6,768 bases of DNA from Sutterella sp. UBA4713. GTDB taxonomy: Bacteria > Pseudomonadota > Gammaproteobacteria > Burkholderiales > Burkholderiaceae_F. Under the pieces are notes generated by a model, which was not told the origin of the DNA, did no database searches, and worked only from the letters and a program-made list of their open reading frames with translations. A program made the translations under genes and the position numbers. Location: assembly GCA_002404465.1 (NCBI GenBank), contig DHJT01000088.1, forward strand, positions 12,734 to 19,501, read 5' to 3'. Below, one piece after another: positions 1 through 5,882 of the stretch; position 1 is the first letter of the stretch; each line of letters starts with the position of its first letter.

Positions 1-1
1 C

Positions 2-706
2 TGCGACCGTGTTGTTGTTTCCGTTTTTGTCAATCCCACGCAGTTCGGCCCCAATGAAGATTTGGAAAGTTACCCGAGGGACTTTAAACACGATTGCGCA
101 CTGCTTGAATCGCTCGGTACGGATCTTGTGTTTCATCCCGAGACTTCCGAGCTTTACATGCCCGATGCCTGCACTTGGGTACAAGTTCCGGATTTGACAG
201 GCAATCTGTGTGCCAAGACACGTCCGACGCATTTCCGCGGTGTCTGTACCGTTGTCAGCAAGCTTTTTCATATCGTCGGACCGGATCAAGCCTTTTTCGG
301 TCAGAAAGACGCGCAGCAACTTGCTGTCATTCGTCGCATGGTCCGAGACTTAAATTTTGACATCAAGATCGTCGGATGCCCCATTGTGCGGGAGCCGGAC
401 GGACTGGCTAAATCCAGCCGTAACACATATTTAAATCCGCAAGAACGTCAAGCTGCGTTAGTATTGAACCGGTCACTCATGGATGCAAAAGCGCTTATTA
501 AGTCCGGAGAAACGGATACGAAACGGCTGCTGAAGGTAATTCGGGAGCGCATTGCCGCGGAACCTTTAGCCACACTTGATTATGCCGAAGCCGTTGATGC
601 CGATTCCATGGCACCTGTTGCTCGCGTTGCGGACAACGTACTCTTTGCCATTGCCGTGTACATCGGCAAGACGCGACTCATTGATAACTTCATCGTTTCT
701 CGGTAA
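2..706 (+). CDS. panC: Pantothenate synthetase (pantoate--beta-alanine ligase), 5' end cut by window edge
   Basis: PanC joins pantoate and beta-alanine with ATP, through a pantoyl-adenylate intermediate, to give pantothenate for coenzyme A; it is a cytoplasmic enzyme. The frame is open from base 2, and 234 residues are visible of the roughly 280 usual for the family. About 45-50 N-terminal residues, including the HIGH-type ATP motif, lie outside the window. Family signatures seen in order are VNPTQFGPNED near the left edge, HFRGVCTVVSKLF, FGQKDAQQ, and the KMSKS-equivalent stretch reading LAKSSRN, where other PanC proteins often have LALSSRN or LAMSSRN. The C-terminus ends in KTRLIDN, as is typical. 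The sequence resembles Firmicutes PanC more than proteobacterial PanC. An internal TTG at 62 opens an ORF but is not the real start, because VVVSVFVNPTQFGP is encoded upstream of it. No clear terminator follows. Confidence 0.95.
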   Translation, partial: CDRVVVSVFVNPTQFGPNEDLESYPRDFKHDCALLESLGTDLVFHPETSELYMPDACTWVQVPDLTGNLCAKTRPTHFRGVCTVVSKLFHIVGPDQAFFGQKDAQQLAVIRRMVRDLNFDIKIVGCPIVREPDGLAKSSRNTYLNPQERQAALVLNRSLMDAKALIKSGETDTKRLLKVIRERIAAEPLATLDYAEAVDADSMAPVARVADNVLFAIAVYIGKTRLIDNFIVSR

Positions 707-741
707 AGTTACGCTCGCAAAGAAAGCAGGGGATAAGAACC

Positions 742-858
742 ATGGATTCTGAAAAGCTCAAAGTTATTTTCGACTGGGTTATCCGCATCGTTCTCTTTTG
801 CTTGCTCCTTAAGTTTCTTTACGATGTAATTCTTACCGAGCATTCTTTTTTCTCGTAA
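742..858 (+). CDS. Small hydrophobic peptide, 38 aa, probable single-pass membrane protein
   Basis: This short ORF starts with ATG 35 bases after the panC stop. It has a Shine-Dalgarno-like AGGGG at 728-732, nine bases before the start. The peptide begins with a charged segment (MDSEKLKVIFDW), continues with a hydrophobic stretch (VIRIVLFCLLLKFLYDVIL) and ends in TEHSFFS, so a single membrane helix is likely. I recognise no family. It could be a downstream member of the panC transcript or an independent small gene; the close spacing and the ribosome site favour real translation. Its 3' half overlaps the candidate promoter of the downstream tRNA. A chance ORF of this length is possible, so confidence is moderate. 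Confidence 0.5.
   Translation: MDSEKLKVIFDWVIRIVLFCLLLKFLYDVILTEHSFFS
802..830 (+). promoter_or_regulatory. Candidate promoter for the tRNA-Ser gene
   Basis: TTGCTC (802-807) and TGTAAT (825-830) are separated by 17 bases. The second box differs from TATAAT at one base. Transcription would begin near 837, about 45 bases before the tRNA. The -35 box is poor and the site lies inside the small ORF, so this is only a candidate. Confidence 0.3.
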
Positions 859-882
859 AAAAGTGGGGAGCTGTCGATATTC

Positions 883-972
883 GGAAGTGTGGCAGAGTGG
901 TTGAATGCACCGGTCTTGAAAACCGGCGACGGTTTTCGCCGTCCGTGGGTTCGAATCCCACCGCTTCCGCCA
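883..972 (+). tRNA. tRNA-Ser, anticodon TGA
   Basis: This is a class II tRNA of 90 bases. The acceptor arms GGAAGTG (883-889) and CGCTTCC (962-968) pair over seven positions with one G-T wobble. The discriminator G969 is followed by an encoded CCA (970-972). The anticodon stem CCGGT/ACCGG encloses a seven-base loop with anticodon TGA at 917-919, which reads UCA and related serine codons. The long variable arm has GACGG paired with CCGTC, as expected for tRNA-Ser, and the T arm contains GTTCGAATC. The gene appears complete. A truncated transporter frame begins almost directly after its 3' end. Confidence 0.97.
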
Positions 973-979
973 ACGAAAC

Positions 980-1453
980 TTGCTGAAACAAACAGCAAAC
1001 GATATGAAGGGTGTTTCCCTTATCGCCACACCGATTGTGGCAACGATCGGATTCCTCTTCATGTCAACGGTTATTAAACAGATCGGTCTCGTTCAGACGA
1101 TGAGCGATGCCGTCGGTCCCGTTCTTTCGGTTTCGCCGGTTTTGATTTTGTTCGGCGTGGCCTTCCTCACGGGTTTCCTGACGCAGTCGTACGCGGCTTA
1201 CGTTTCCGTGTTGGTTCCGATGTTGCAGGTTGTTTTGCAGACGGGGGCCGATCCCTTCGCCGCGTGTTTTGCTGCGGCTTCCGGCGCCTCGTTAATCCAG
1301 TACTTCCTCACGGGCGGTCCTGTGGCGGCCTTGGCAACGGTTATTCCGGTTATTCCCGGTAGCGATCATAAAACGGCCAATGCCTTCCAACGTCCCTCGA
1401 TTTTGGCAGGTTGCTTAGTCGCCTTCATTATTACGGCGATTTTGGCTCTCTGA
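980..1453 (+). pseudogene. C-terminal remnant of a multi-pass membrane transporter
   Basis: The frame encodes about 150 residues with roughly five hydrophobic segments. Among them are SLIATPIVATIGFLFMSTVI, a segment around SPVLILFGVAFLTGFLT, a Gly/Ala-rich stretch ending SLIQYFLTGGPVAALATVIP, and the C-terminal helix ILAGCLVAFIITAIL. This looks like the last third of a secondary transporter; I cannot name the family with certainty, though the layout recalls GntP-, LctP- or CitM-type permeases. There is no N-terminal part. The frame is open only back to the TGA at 917-919, which is the tRNA anticodon itself. The first available starts are TTG at 980 and ATG at 1004, neither with a convincing ribosome site. 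The residues before Met1004 (LKQTAND) read like ordinary transporter sequence, so the break probably falls between the tRNA end and about 980. The gene is most likely inactive. Its substrate may have been related to the asparaginase locus downstream, which is inference. Confidence 0.6.
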
Positions 1454-1471
1454 GAAATCGGGCTTACGAGA

Positions 1472-1495
1472 GCATCCTGTTCTTTAGCAGGATGC
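1472..1495 (+). other. Hairpin 1 of a tandem pair, 8-bp perfect stem
   Basis: GCATCCTG (1472-1479) pairs perfectly with CAGGATGC (1488-1495) across an eight-base loop. It begins 18 bases after the stop of the transporter remnant. No T run follows, so it is not a classical intrinsic terminator by itself. Its last two bases (1494-1495) are also the first two of the next hairpin, so the two stems cannot both form in full. Confidence 0.7.
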
Positions 1496-1532
1496 CTCTG
1501 AAAAGAAGTGGGATTCGCTTCTTTTCAGAGGC
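1494..1532 (+). other. Hairpin 2 of a tandem pair, 17-bp stem before the ribosome site of the next gene
   Basis: GCCTCTGAAAAGAAGTG (1494-1510) pairs with 1516-1532 around a five-base loop GGATT. Fifteen outer pairs are perfect Watson-Crick, then one T-G wobble and one G-C pair close the loop. The Shine-Dalgarno AGGAG of the next gene begins eight bases after the stem. Possible roles are transcript end or processing signal for the transporter, 5' stabiliser of the downstream mRNA, or attenuator. There is no T tract directly after the stem, which argues against a simple Rho-independent terminator. Confidence 0.75.
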
Positions 1533-1552
1533 GAGTAATTAGGAGAAAATAG

Positions 1553-1864
1553 GTGAGTACCGTTCAATTCAGTCAGGCATCCTTCGGTCAATTCGGCATT
1601 GTCGGGCATGTTGGATGCGGACATGCCAACAGCCACTGCGGATTCGTACAAGACGATTCCGGCGGACTCGCCGCCATCTTACGCATTTTGCAACGGATTA
1701 CGAACTTGGATCTTTCCGTGAGAAGTGTTATTCCGAAAATCGGAAAAGAAGGGGGCTTTGAGGTACATCTTGCCTCCGGCGGATCTGCCTATGCTTCGGC
1801 CCGACGAGGAGTGACACCTTTTGAGGGGGAACTTGCAAAAAAATCGAAGGGCATTCAGCCGTAA
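1553..1864 (+). CDS. N-terminal part of an unrecognised 412-aa protein, ends at a -1 frame junction
   Basis: Translation starts at GTG 1553, supported by AGGAG at 1541-1545 seven bases upstream. The zero frame gives 103 residues and stops at TAA 1862-1864. Residues 18-29 read GHVGCGHANSHC, followed by GFVQDDSGG, a dense glycine/histidine/cysteine patch that could bind a metal or form an active site. I do not recognise the family. The frame appears to be only the front of a longer protein. At the seven-A run 1837-1843, read GCA AAA AAA, a -1 slip gives ATC GAA and runs on for 315 more residues to 2790. The last few residues of the zero frame (SKGIQP) are therefore probably either a short product's tail or nonsense. 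It lies upstream of the asparaginase gene in what looks like one transcription unit. Alternatives are a mutated pseudogene or a sequencing error in the homopolymer. Confidence 0.75.
   Translation: MSTVQFSQASFGQFGIVGHVGCGHANSHCGFVQDDSGGLAAILRILQRITNLDLSVRSVIPKIGKEGGFEVHLASGGSAYASARRGVTPFEGELAKKSKGIQP
1824..1843 (+). promoter_or_regulatory. Candidate -1 frameshift site: AGGGGG then A AAA AAA
   Basis: In the zero frame, seven A residues (1837-1843) are read gcA AAA AAA, which fits the X XXY YYZ slippery pattern. A Shine-Dalgarno-like AGGGGG (1824-1829) lies seven bases upstream, similar to the stimulator of dnaX, where the spacing is about ten. Slipping back one base continues at ATC 1843 in the frame that is open to 2790. 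Downstream pairing is weak: GGC/GCC at 1850-1860 and TAACG/CGTTA at 1862-1878. Transcriptional slippage on the A run would give the same joined product. Confidence 0.5.
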
Positions 1865-2790
1865 CGACGCAAACGTTAGCCATGAAAGCCTTCGGGCGCA
1901 TTCTCGGGCAAGGTGCATCGGAAGTGCCCGTTGCTCTGCAAACGGCCTTGGCTAATGCCGCACTCGATAGTTTTGCTCGTCACTTTCCTCAGGTTTTGCT
2001 TTCAGAAGAGGGGATTGAAGGTAATATCGGTCATCAACTTGCCTGTGTCATCTCCGTCGACGGAATCGATGTTTCGCTCATGGCCGTTGTGAACGCGACA
2101 TCGGGCGGTATCGGGCCAAATGAGGATTTGGAAGGCAATGTGAACTTAGCCGGTAAGCGGGACATCATGGAAAAACTCCATTTGGATCGCATTCCGACCG
2201 TTTTGATCGAAGGAAAGGTTTGTGCGGAACCTGTTTCCTCCCGTATTACGACACCGACTTTCGTGACACGTGCCTACAAGGGGGAGGATAACGTGACGGT
2301 AAGCGAGTGTCTGCTTGAGGCGGCCGGTCTCCTCGGCTATCCGATGGTCTATCCTCGGGAACTTTTAGCTCGGAACCCGATGGCGATGCGCGCATTGACG
2401 CAATCGATGGGTAAGCACCTCGAAAAGCTTGCTCAAGAGCTTCAAATTGCAGAAACGGCAACGGAAAAAGTGCAAATTGCAGCACAGATTAATCGTTTCG
2501 CCAGTGAGGACCTCGGCGGAATAACATTTATGAGTGATGAGGTTCATCGCGTTATGGGTGGTGTCGGGGCAATCCCGGGAACAACCGGATGTTTGTCTCT
2601 TTTTATTTCACATGAGGAGTTAGGAAGGACGGTATATCCGGCCTTGACACTTGAAGACATCGATCGCTACGCCGACGTTATATTAGCGACGATTCCCTGC
2701 CTTAAAAAGAAGAAAGCGCAGGCCTATGACGAGATGAAAAAAGCCCAAAAACATTTTGCCGGTCTGAATCGGACAATTCAGTCGGTTTAA
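1843..2790 (+). CDS. C-terminal part of the same unrecognised protein, 315 aa after a -1 shift
   Basis: This frame carries the bulk of the protein. Joined after residue 97 of the front part it gives 412 residues. The first in-frame ATG is at 1882, but nothing like a ribosome site precedes it. The 13 residues upstream (IEGHSAVTTQTLA) continue sensibly into MKAFGRILGQG, so the ATG is probably internal. In joined numbering, notable stretches are NATSGGIGPNEDLEGN at about 181-196 and GGVGAIPGTTG at about 336-346, which look like conserved glycine-rich loops. Between them lies a charged, probably helical region (about 285-315), and the tail is lysine-rich. No signal peptide or membrane helix is evident, so it is probably cytoplasmic. 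It ends 38 bases before the asparaginase start, and the two genes are likely co-transcribed. That suggests a role linked to amide or amino-acid breakdown, but no reaction can be assigned. Confidence 0.75.
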   Translation: MEGHSAVTTQTLAMKAFGRILGQGASEVPVALQTALANAALDSFARHFPQVLLSEEGIEGNIGHQLACVISVDGIDVSLMAVVNATSGGIGPNEDLEGNVNLAGKRDIMEKLHLDRIPTVLIEGKVCAEPVSSRITTPTFVTRAYKGEDNVTVSECLLEAAGLLGYPMVYPRELLARNPMAMRALTQSMGKHLEKLAQELQIAETATEKVQIAAQINRFASEDLGGITFMSDEVHRVMGGVGAIPGTTGCLSLFISHEELGRTVYPALTLEDIDRYADVILATIPCLKKKKAQAYDEMKKAQKHFAGLNRTIQSV

Positions 2791-2828
2791 AGTTCTATTT
2801 GTTTATCTCGACTTACAGGGAGAAAAAA

Positions 2829-3821
2829 ATGATCGATAAAAAAGTGATTGTTTTCGCCACGGGCGGAACGATTGCCATGAAGTACGATGCTGAGAAACAC
2901 GGTTTGGTTCCTGCTTGTACCGGAGAGGATCTTGCTGCTGCCGTCCCCGGACTCGGTGACGTCGCACCGTTGGAATTCGTGCAATTTTCCAACATTGCCT
3001 CTCCCGGAATGACACCGCAAAATATGTGGGATTTAAGTGTTGAAATTGAAAAGACCTTAGAACGCGATGATGTCGCCGGAGCCATTGTCACGCACGGAAC
3101 CGATACATTGGAGGAAACAAGTTTCTTCTTGGATTTATTGCATCGCAACGAAAAGCCGATCGTCTGCACGGCGGCTATGCGCGGTGCCGGAGATACGAGT
3201 CCGGACGGTCCGATGAATATTTTGTGCTCCGTCAAAACAGCGGCCTCTTCAGAGGCTCGCGGGATGGGAGTTCTCGTCTGTTTGAATGAAACACTACATG
3301 CTCCCGGCGAAGTGATGAAGACGCATTCGGCTAATCCGGCGACATTTCAGTCTCCGTGGTGGGGGCCGGTCGGTTACGTCGACCTAGACAAAATCGTCAT
3401 GCGACGCAAACCGCTCGGTGTGAAGCGTTTTGCACCGAAAGCGTTGACCGCACGAGTCGACCTGATTAAGTGTATGACCGGTTCGACACGCGACTATATC
3501 GACTTTGCCGTCAGTCAAGGTGTCAAAGGCATCGTGATTGAAGGATTCGGTCGCGGGAACGTTCCGCCGCCGATGGTTCCGGGAATTGAGGATGCCGTGA
3601 AAAAGGGTATTGCGGTTGTTTTAACGACACGTACACCCGGCGGACGTGTGCTCGATGTCTACGGCTATCCGGGCAGTGTCACGGATACACGTCGTGCCGG
3701 TCTGGCAATGGGCGGTGAAATCTCCGCCGCGAAAGCACGCCTTAAGTTGATGGTTGTTTTGTCGGAAAAGCCCGAGTTAGCCACGAATCGCGATGCTTTG
3801 GAGGCACTTTTCGACATTTAA
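2829..3821 (+). CDS. L-asparaginase, type II-like, cytoplasmic (330 aa)
   Basis: The enzyme hydrolyses L-asparagine to aspartate and ammonia; some relatives also act on glutamine. The catalytic set of the asparaginase/glutaminase family is present. FATGGTIA at residues 9-16 contains the nucleophile-type Thr14, Ser58 matches the substrate-binding serine, THGTDT at 88-93 supplies Thr91 and Asp92, and Lys164 in the segment VMKTH matches the catalytic lysine. DGPMN at 126-130 and GFGRGNVPPP near 240 are further family marks. The 330-residue length is normal. The ATG at 2829 is chosen because AGGGAG (2817-2822) precedes it by six bases; a TTG at 2799 lies upstream of that ribosome site and is unlikely. 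There is no signal peptide, so unlike E. coli AnsB it should stay in the cytoplasm. It is the last gene of its unit, 38 bases after the unrecognised 412-residue protein and just before a strong terminator. Confidence 0.93.
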   Translation: MIDKKVIVFATGGTIAMKYDAEKHGLVPACTGEDLAAAVPGLGDVAPLEFVQFSNIASPGMTPQNMWDLSVEIEKTLERDDVAGAIVTHGTDTLEETSFFLDLLHRNEKPIVCTAAMRGAGDTSPDGPMNILCSVKTAASSEARGMGVLVCLNETLHAPGEVMKTHSANPATFQSPWWGPVGYVDLDKIVMRRKPLGVKRFAPKALTARVDLIKCMTGSTRDYIDFAVSQGVKGIVIEGFGRGNVPPPMVPGIEDAVKKGIAVVLTTRTPGGRVLDVYGYPGSVTDTRRAGLAMGGEISAAKARLKLMVVLSEKPELATNRDALEALFDI

Positions 3822-3844
3822 TCGGATTCGTTTTTTCTGTTAAT

Positions 3845-3888
3845 CAGGGCTGCCGGATTTTCCCCCTTTTTCCGGCAGCCCTGTTTTT
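3845..3888 (+). terminator. Intrinsic terminator of the asparaginase unit
   Basis: CAGGGCTGCCGGA (3845-3857) pairs perfectly over 13 bases with 3871-3883. The 13-base loop is pyrimidine-only (T and C runs), and TTTTT follows at 3884-3888. It begins 23 bases after the asparaginase stop codon. Confidence 0.92.
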
Positions 3889-3893
3889 ATGTC

Positions 3894-3924
3894 AAAAAAA
3901 CCTTCCGAATCGAGATTCGGAAGG
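3894..3924 (-). terminator. Intrinsic terminator of the cstA-family gene
   Basis: CCTTCCGAAT (3901-3910) and ATTCGGAAGG (3915-3924) form a perfect 10-bp stem with a four-base loop. On the minus strand the stem is followed by seven T residues (3894-3900). It lies about 30 bases after the minus-strand stop codon at 3954. With the neighbouring plus-strand terminator it insulates two convergent genes. Confidence 0.9.
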
Positions 3925-3953
3925 CCTAAATTGTGTCTTAAGAAAGTCGTGAA

Positions 3954-5630
3954 TTACTTCGACTGCACAATCGGAGCTGCGTCACGCAACTTCAAAACAC
4001 AGTGATAGACAACAAGCAGGGCAAGAATAATCAGAGCCACAGCCACGATAAGCTGCAGACCGTGAACCATCATGACGAAAGTTCCCGCCTGCCAGGCGCC
4101 GTAGATGCGGATAATCTGTTCCACAAGAGCCGTCATTGTCACAACAAACATGATGGCCATCGGACCGTAAAGCATCCAGCCCTTGCGTCCCGTGGACTTC
4201 AAGAAGACGGCAAGACCCGTCAAAACCAAAGCGGAAAGCAGTTGGTTAGCCGAGCCGAAGAGCGGCCAAACACTCATGTATCCTGCGATGCAAAGCGCAT
4301 AACCGCCGAGCAGTGTGAGGACGGTCGAAAAGATCGTATTGGTGAAAAGTTTCTGAACGGCATTTTTCTCCTGACCCTCCGATGGGGTAAAGAGTTCCTG
4401 CAGCGACATGCGGCCGATACGGGCTACGGCGTCAACCGACGTTAACGCAAGAGCCGAGACGCACATGGTCAGGATGCAGGCCGCAATGTTTTGCGGGACA
4501 CCGAAAATGGTCGTCAGGAAGTTTGCTACGGAGTTCGAGAAGGTCTGGAAGGGCGTGCCTGCCGGAAGCGTGCCGTTTGTTGCCGCAGCACAAACAACAA
4601 TCAGAGAGACAATGCCGAGAATCACTTCGATACACATCGAGCCGTAACCGACAAGACGCATATCACCTTCACTGGAGACCATCTTGGAAGAGGTTCCGGA
4701 ACTGACAAGCGAGTGGAAGCCCGAAACGGCGCCGCAAGCGACCGTCACGAAGAGAATCGGGAACAAATCCAGATTGTGAACGGTGAAACCGACGTAAGCC
4801 GGCATGTTCAGTGTCGGGTTCTTCACGCAAACACCGATCACACCGCAAGCAATCATGCCGATTAAAAGGAACATCGACAGATAGTCACGCGGGGTTTTAA
4901 GGAGCCACATCGGCATGACGGAGGCGGCGAAAAGGTACGCAAAAACTACGTAGCGCCACGTCAGAGCATCGGCATAGACCGGGAAGGCAATACCGACGGT
5001 CAGCATAGCAACCATCAGAATCACGCCCACAACAAACTGGGTGCCTGCCGTCGGCTTACGGTACTTGATGTATAGGCCGAATAAAACAGCGACGAACATG
5101 TAAAGCAGCGAAATCGAAGCGGCTGCCGCATTGGGCATGAGTTCCGCACCGGTTTTGGAATACCCGTTAAAGGTATTGGCCACCATATCGCAGAAAGCAG
5201 CAATGACAAGGAGAGTGAACAGCCAGCAGAACAACAAGAACAAGCGACGCCCCGTACGACCGACATAGTCCTCAATAATCATGCCGATGGACTTGCCACC
5301 GTTTTTTACGGACGCATAAAGAGCGGCAAAGTCCTGAACAGCACCGAAAAACACACCGCCGATCAACATCCAAAGCAAAGCCGGCAACCAGCCGAACATC
5401 GCGGCAATAATCGGTCCGGTTACGGGACCGGCACCGGTAATGGATGTAAATTGGTGTGCAAATACCGTCCAACGCGAAGCCGGAGAAAAGTCCTTGCCGT
5501 CGTTTTTTTCGACAGCCGGGGTGGGACGTTTCAGATCAATACCCCAGGTCTTTTCCAGCCATTTGGCGTATCCGAAATAACCGATTGCCAGCACAACAAT
5601 GGCAATCAGCATTACTTCAAGCCCTGTCAT
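3954..5630 (-). CDS. cstA: CstA/BtsT-family carbon-starvation permease, short form (558 aa)
   Basis: Members of this inner-membrane family import peptides (CstA) or pyruvate (BtsT) and are often induced when carbon is limiting. Family marks in order are HQFTSITGAGPVTGPIIAA at residues 59-77, GAVQDF at 96-101, SGFHSLVSSGTSSK at 303-316, LTSVDAVARIGR at 396-407 and WPLFGSANQLLSALVL at 455-470. Around a dozen or more hydrophobic segments run from residue 5 to about 545. At 558 residues it is much shorter than the roughly 700-residue E. coli CstA and BtsT and matches the short form common outside enterics. The ATG is supported by TGAGG about ten bases upstream (plus-strand 5641-5645). It stands alone between its own leader and terminator, so it is probably a single-gene unit. 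The substrate cannot be decided from sequence; peptide or pyruvate are both possible. Confidence 0.92.
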   Translation of the reverse strand: MTGLEVMLIAIVVLAIGYFGYAKWLEKTWGIDLKRPTPAVEKNDGKDFSPASRWTVFAHQFTSITGAGPVTGPIIAAMFGWLPALLWMLIGGVFFGAVQDFAALYASVKNGGKSIGMIIEDYVGRTGRRLFLLFCWLFTLLVIAAFCDMVANTFNGYSKTGAELMPNAAAASISLLYMFVAVLFGLYIKYRKPTAGTQFVVGVILMVAMLTVGIAFPVYADALTWRYVVFAYLFAASVMPMWLLKTPRDYLSMFLLIGMIACGVIGVCVKNPTLNMPAYVGFTVHNLDLFPILFVTVACGAVSGFHSLVSSGTSSKMVSSEGDMRLVGYGSMCIEVILGIVSLIVVCAAATNGTLPAGTPFQTFSNSVANFLTTIFGVPQNIAACILTMCVSALALTSVDAVARIGRMSLQELFTPSEGQEKNAVQKLFTNTIFSTVLTLLGGYALCIAGYMSVWPLFGSANQLLSALVLTGLAVFLKSTGRKGWMLYGPMAIMFVVTMTALVEQIIRIYGAWQAGTFVMMVHGLQLIVAVALIILALLVVYHCVLKLRDAAPIVQSK

Positions 5631-5652
5631 AAAAATAAAACCTCATTTAGTT

Positions 5653-5825
5653 AATAGTAAAAAACGCCACGACCTTGGGAAAGGCTTTTTAAAGTGACGT
5701 CATTTGATTTTATTCCTTAAAAAACGTTAACGAATGTTTCTGTATGAGACTGTTTAGCTAATCCCAAAGGATCTAGGTAAAACCCCTTTGTTTGTCTCAA
5801 TCGAACGGATTAATTCAATCGATTC
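5653..5825 (-). promoter_or_regulatory. AT-rich leader and probable promoter region of the cstA-family gene
   Basis: This stretch has no ORF worth calling and must carry the control region of the minus-strand permease. Seen directly are a -10-like TAAAAT (minus strand, plus coordinates 5707-5712, without a good -35) and the perfect palindromes TGACGTCA (5695-5702), CGTTAACG (5725-5732) and TTAGCTAA (5754-5761). If the -10 is real, transcription starts near 5700, on top of TGACGTCA, where a regulator could block it. The window 5718-5732 matches the Firmicutes catabolite-response (cre) consensus with three mismatches, too weak to call. No long hairpin or riboswitch core was recognised. Confidence 0.35.
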
Positions 5826-5852
5826 AAAAAAACCGCGGTGGTACCCCGCGGT
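5826..5852 (-). terminator. Intrinsic terminator of the threonine-synthase-like gene
   Basis: On the minus strand ACCGCGG pairs with CCGCGGT over seven bases (plus coordinates 5832-5838 and 5846-5852) around the loop TGGTACC as written on the plus strand. A run of T follows on the minus strand (plus-strand A 5826-5832, the last in the stem). It lies about 30 bases after the stop codon of the minus-strand PLP gene. The loop itself contains the palindrome GGTACC. Confidence 0.85.
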
Positions 5853-5882
5853 CGTAATCCTGAGAGTTGAACGAAAAAAACG

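Noticed and set aside
833..858. TTAC(C)GAG paired with CTCGTAA as a possible terminator after panC
   Set aside because: The stem is short with a bulge, lies within the small ORF and is not followed by a T run.
709..1062. 117-codon minus-strand ORF over the tRNA and the small peptide
   Set aside because: Its middle (WDSNPRT) is the antisense translation of the tRNA; there is no ribosome site or recognisable domain.
889..1077. Plus-strand ORF starting MAEWLNAP across the tRNA
   Set aside because: It is a translation of the tRNA-Ser gene, a well-known kind of false ORF, and runs out of frame with the transporter remnant.
2443..2482. Direct repeat CAAATTGCAG, two copies 30 bases apart
   Set aside because: It is in frame, encodes QIA twice in a probable helix of the unrecognised protein, and only two copies exist.
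3243..3256. Perfect small palindrome GCCTCT-TC-AGAGGC, sharing CAGAGGC with the hairpin at 1494-1532
   Set aside because: It lies inside the asparaginase coding sequence and encodes ordinary residues (ASSEA); the shared heptamer is likely chance.
4002..4445. 147-codon plus-strand ORF opposite the cstA-family gene
   Set aside because: It is antisense to a membrane-protein gene, its product is low-complexity and polar, and no start signal was found.
5831..5856. GGTGGTACC next to CCGCGG on the plus strand, resembling the T-box antiterminator core (GGGTGGTACCGCGG)
   Set aside because: Two extra C residues interrupt the consensus, no specifier stem-loop was seen upstream, and no plus-strand gene follows. 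It is fully explained as the terminator hairpin of the minus-strand PLP gene.
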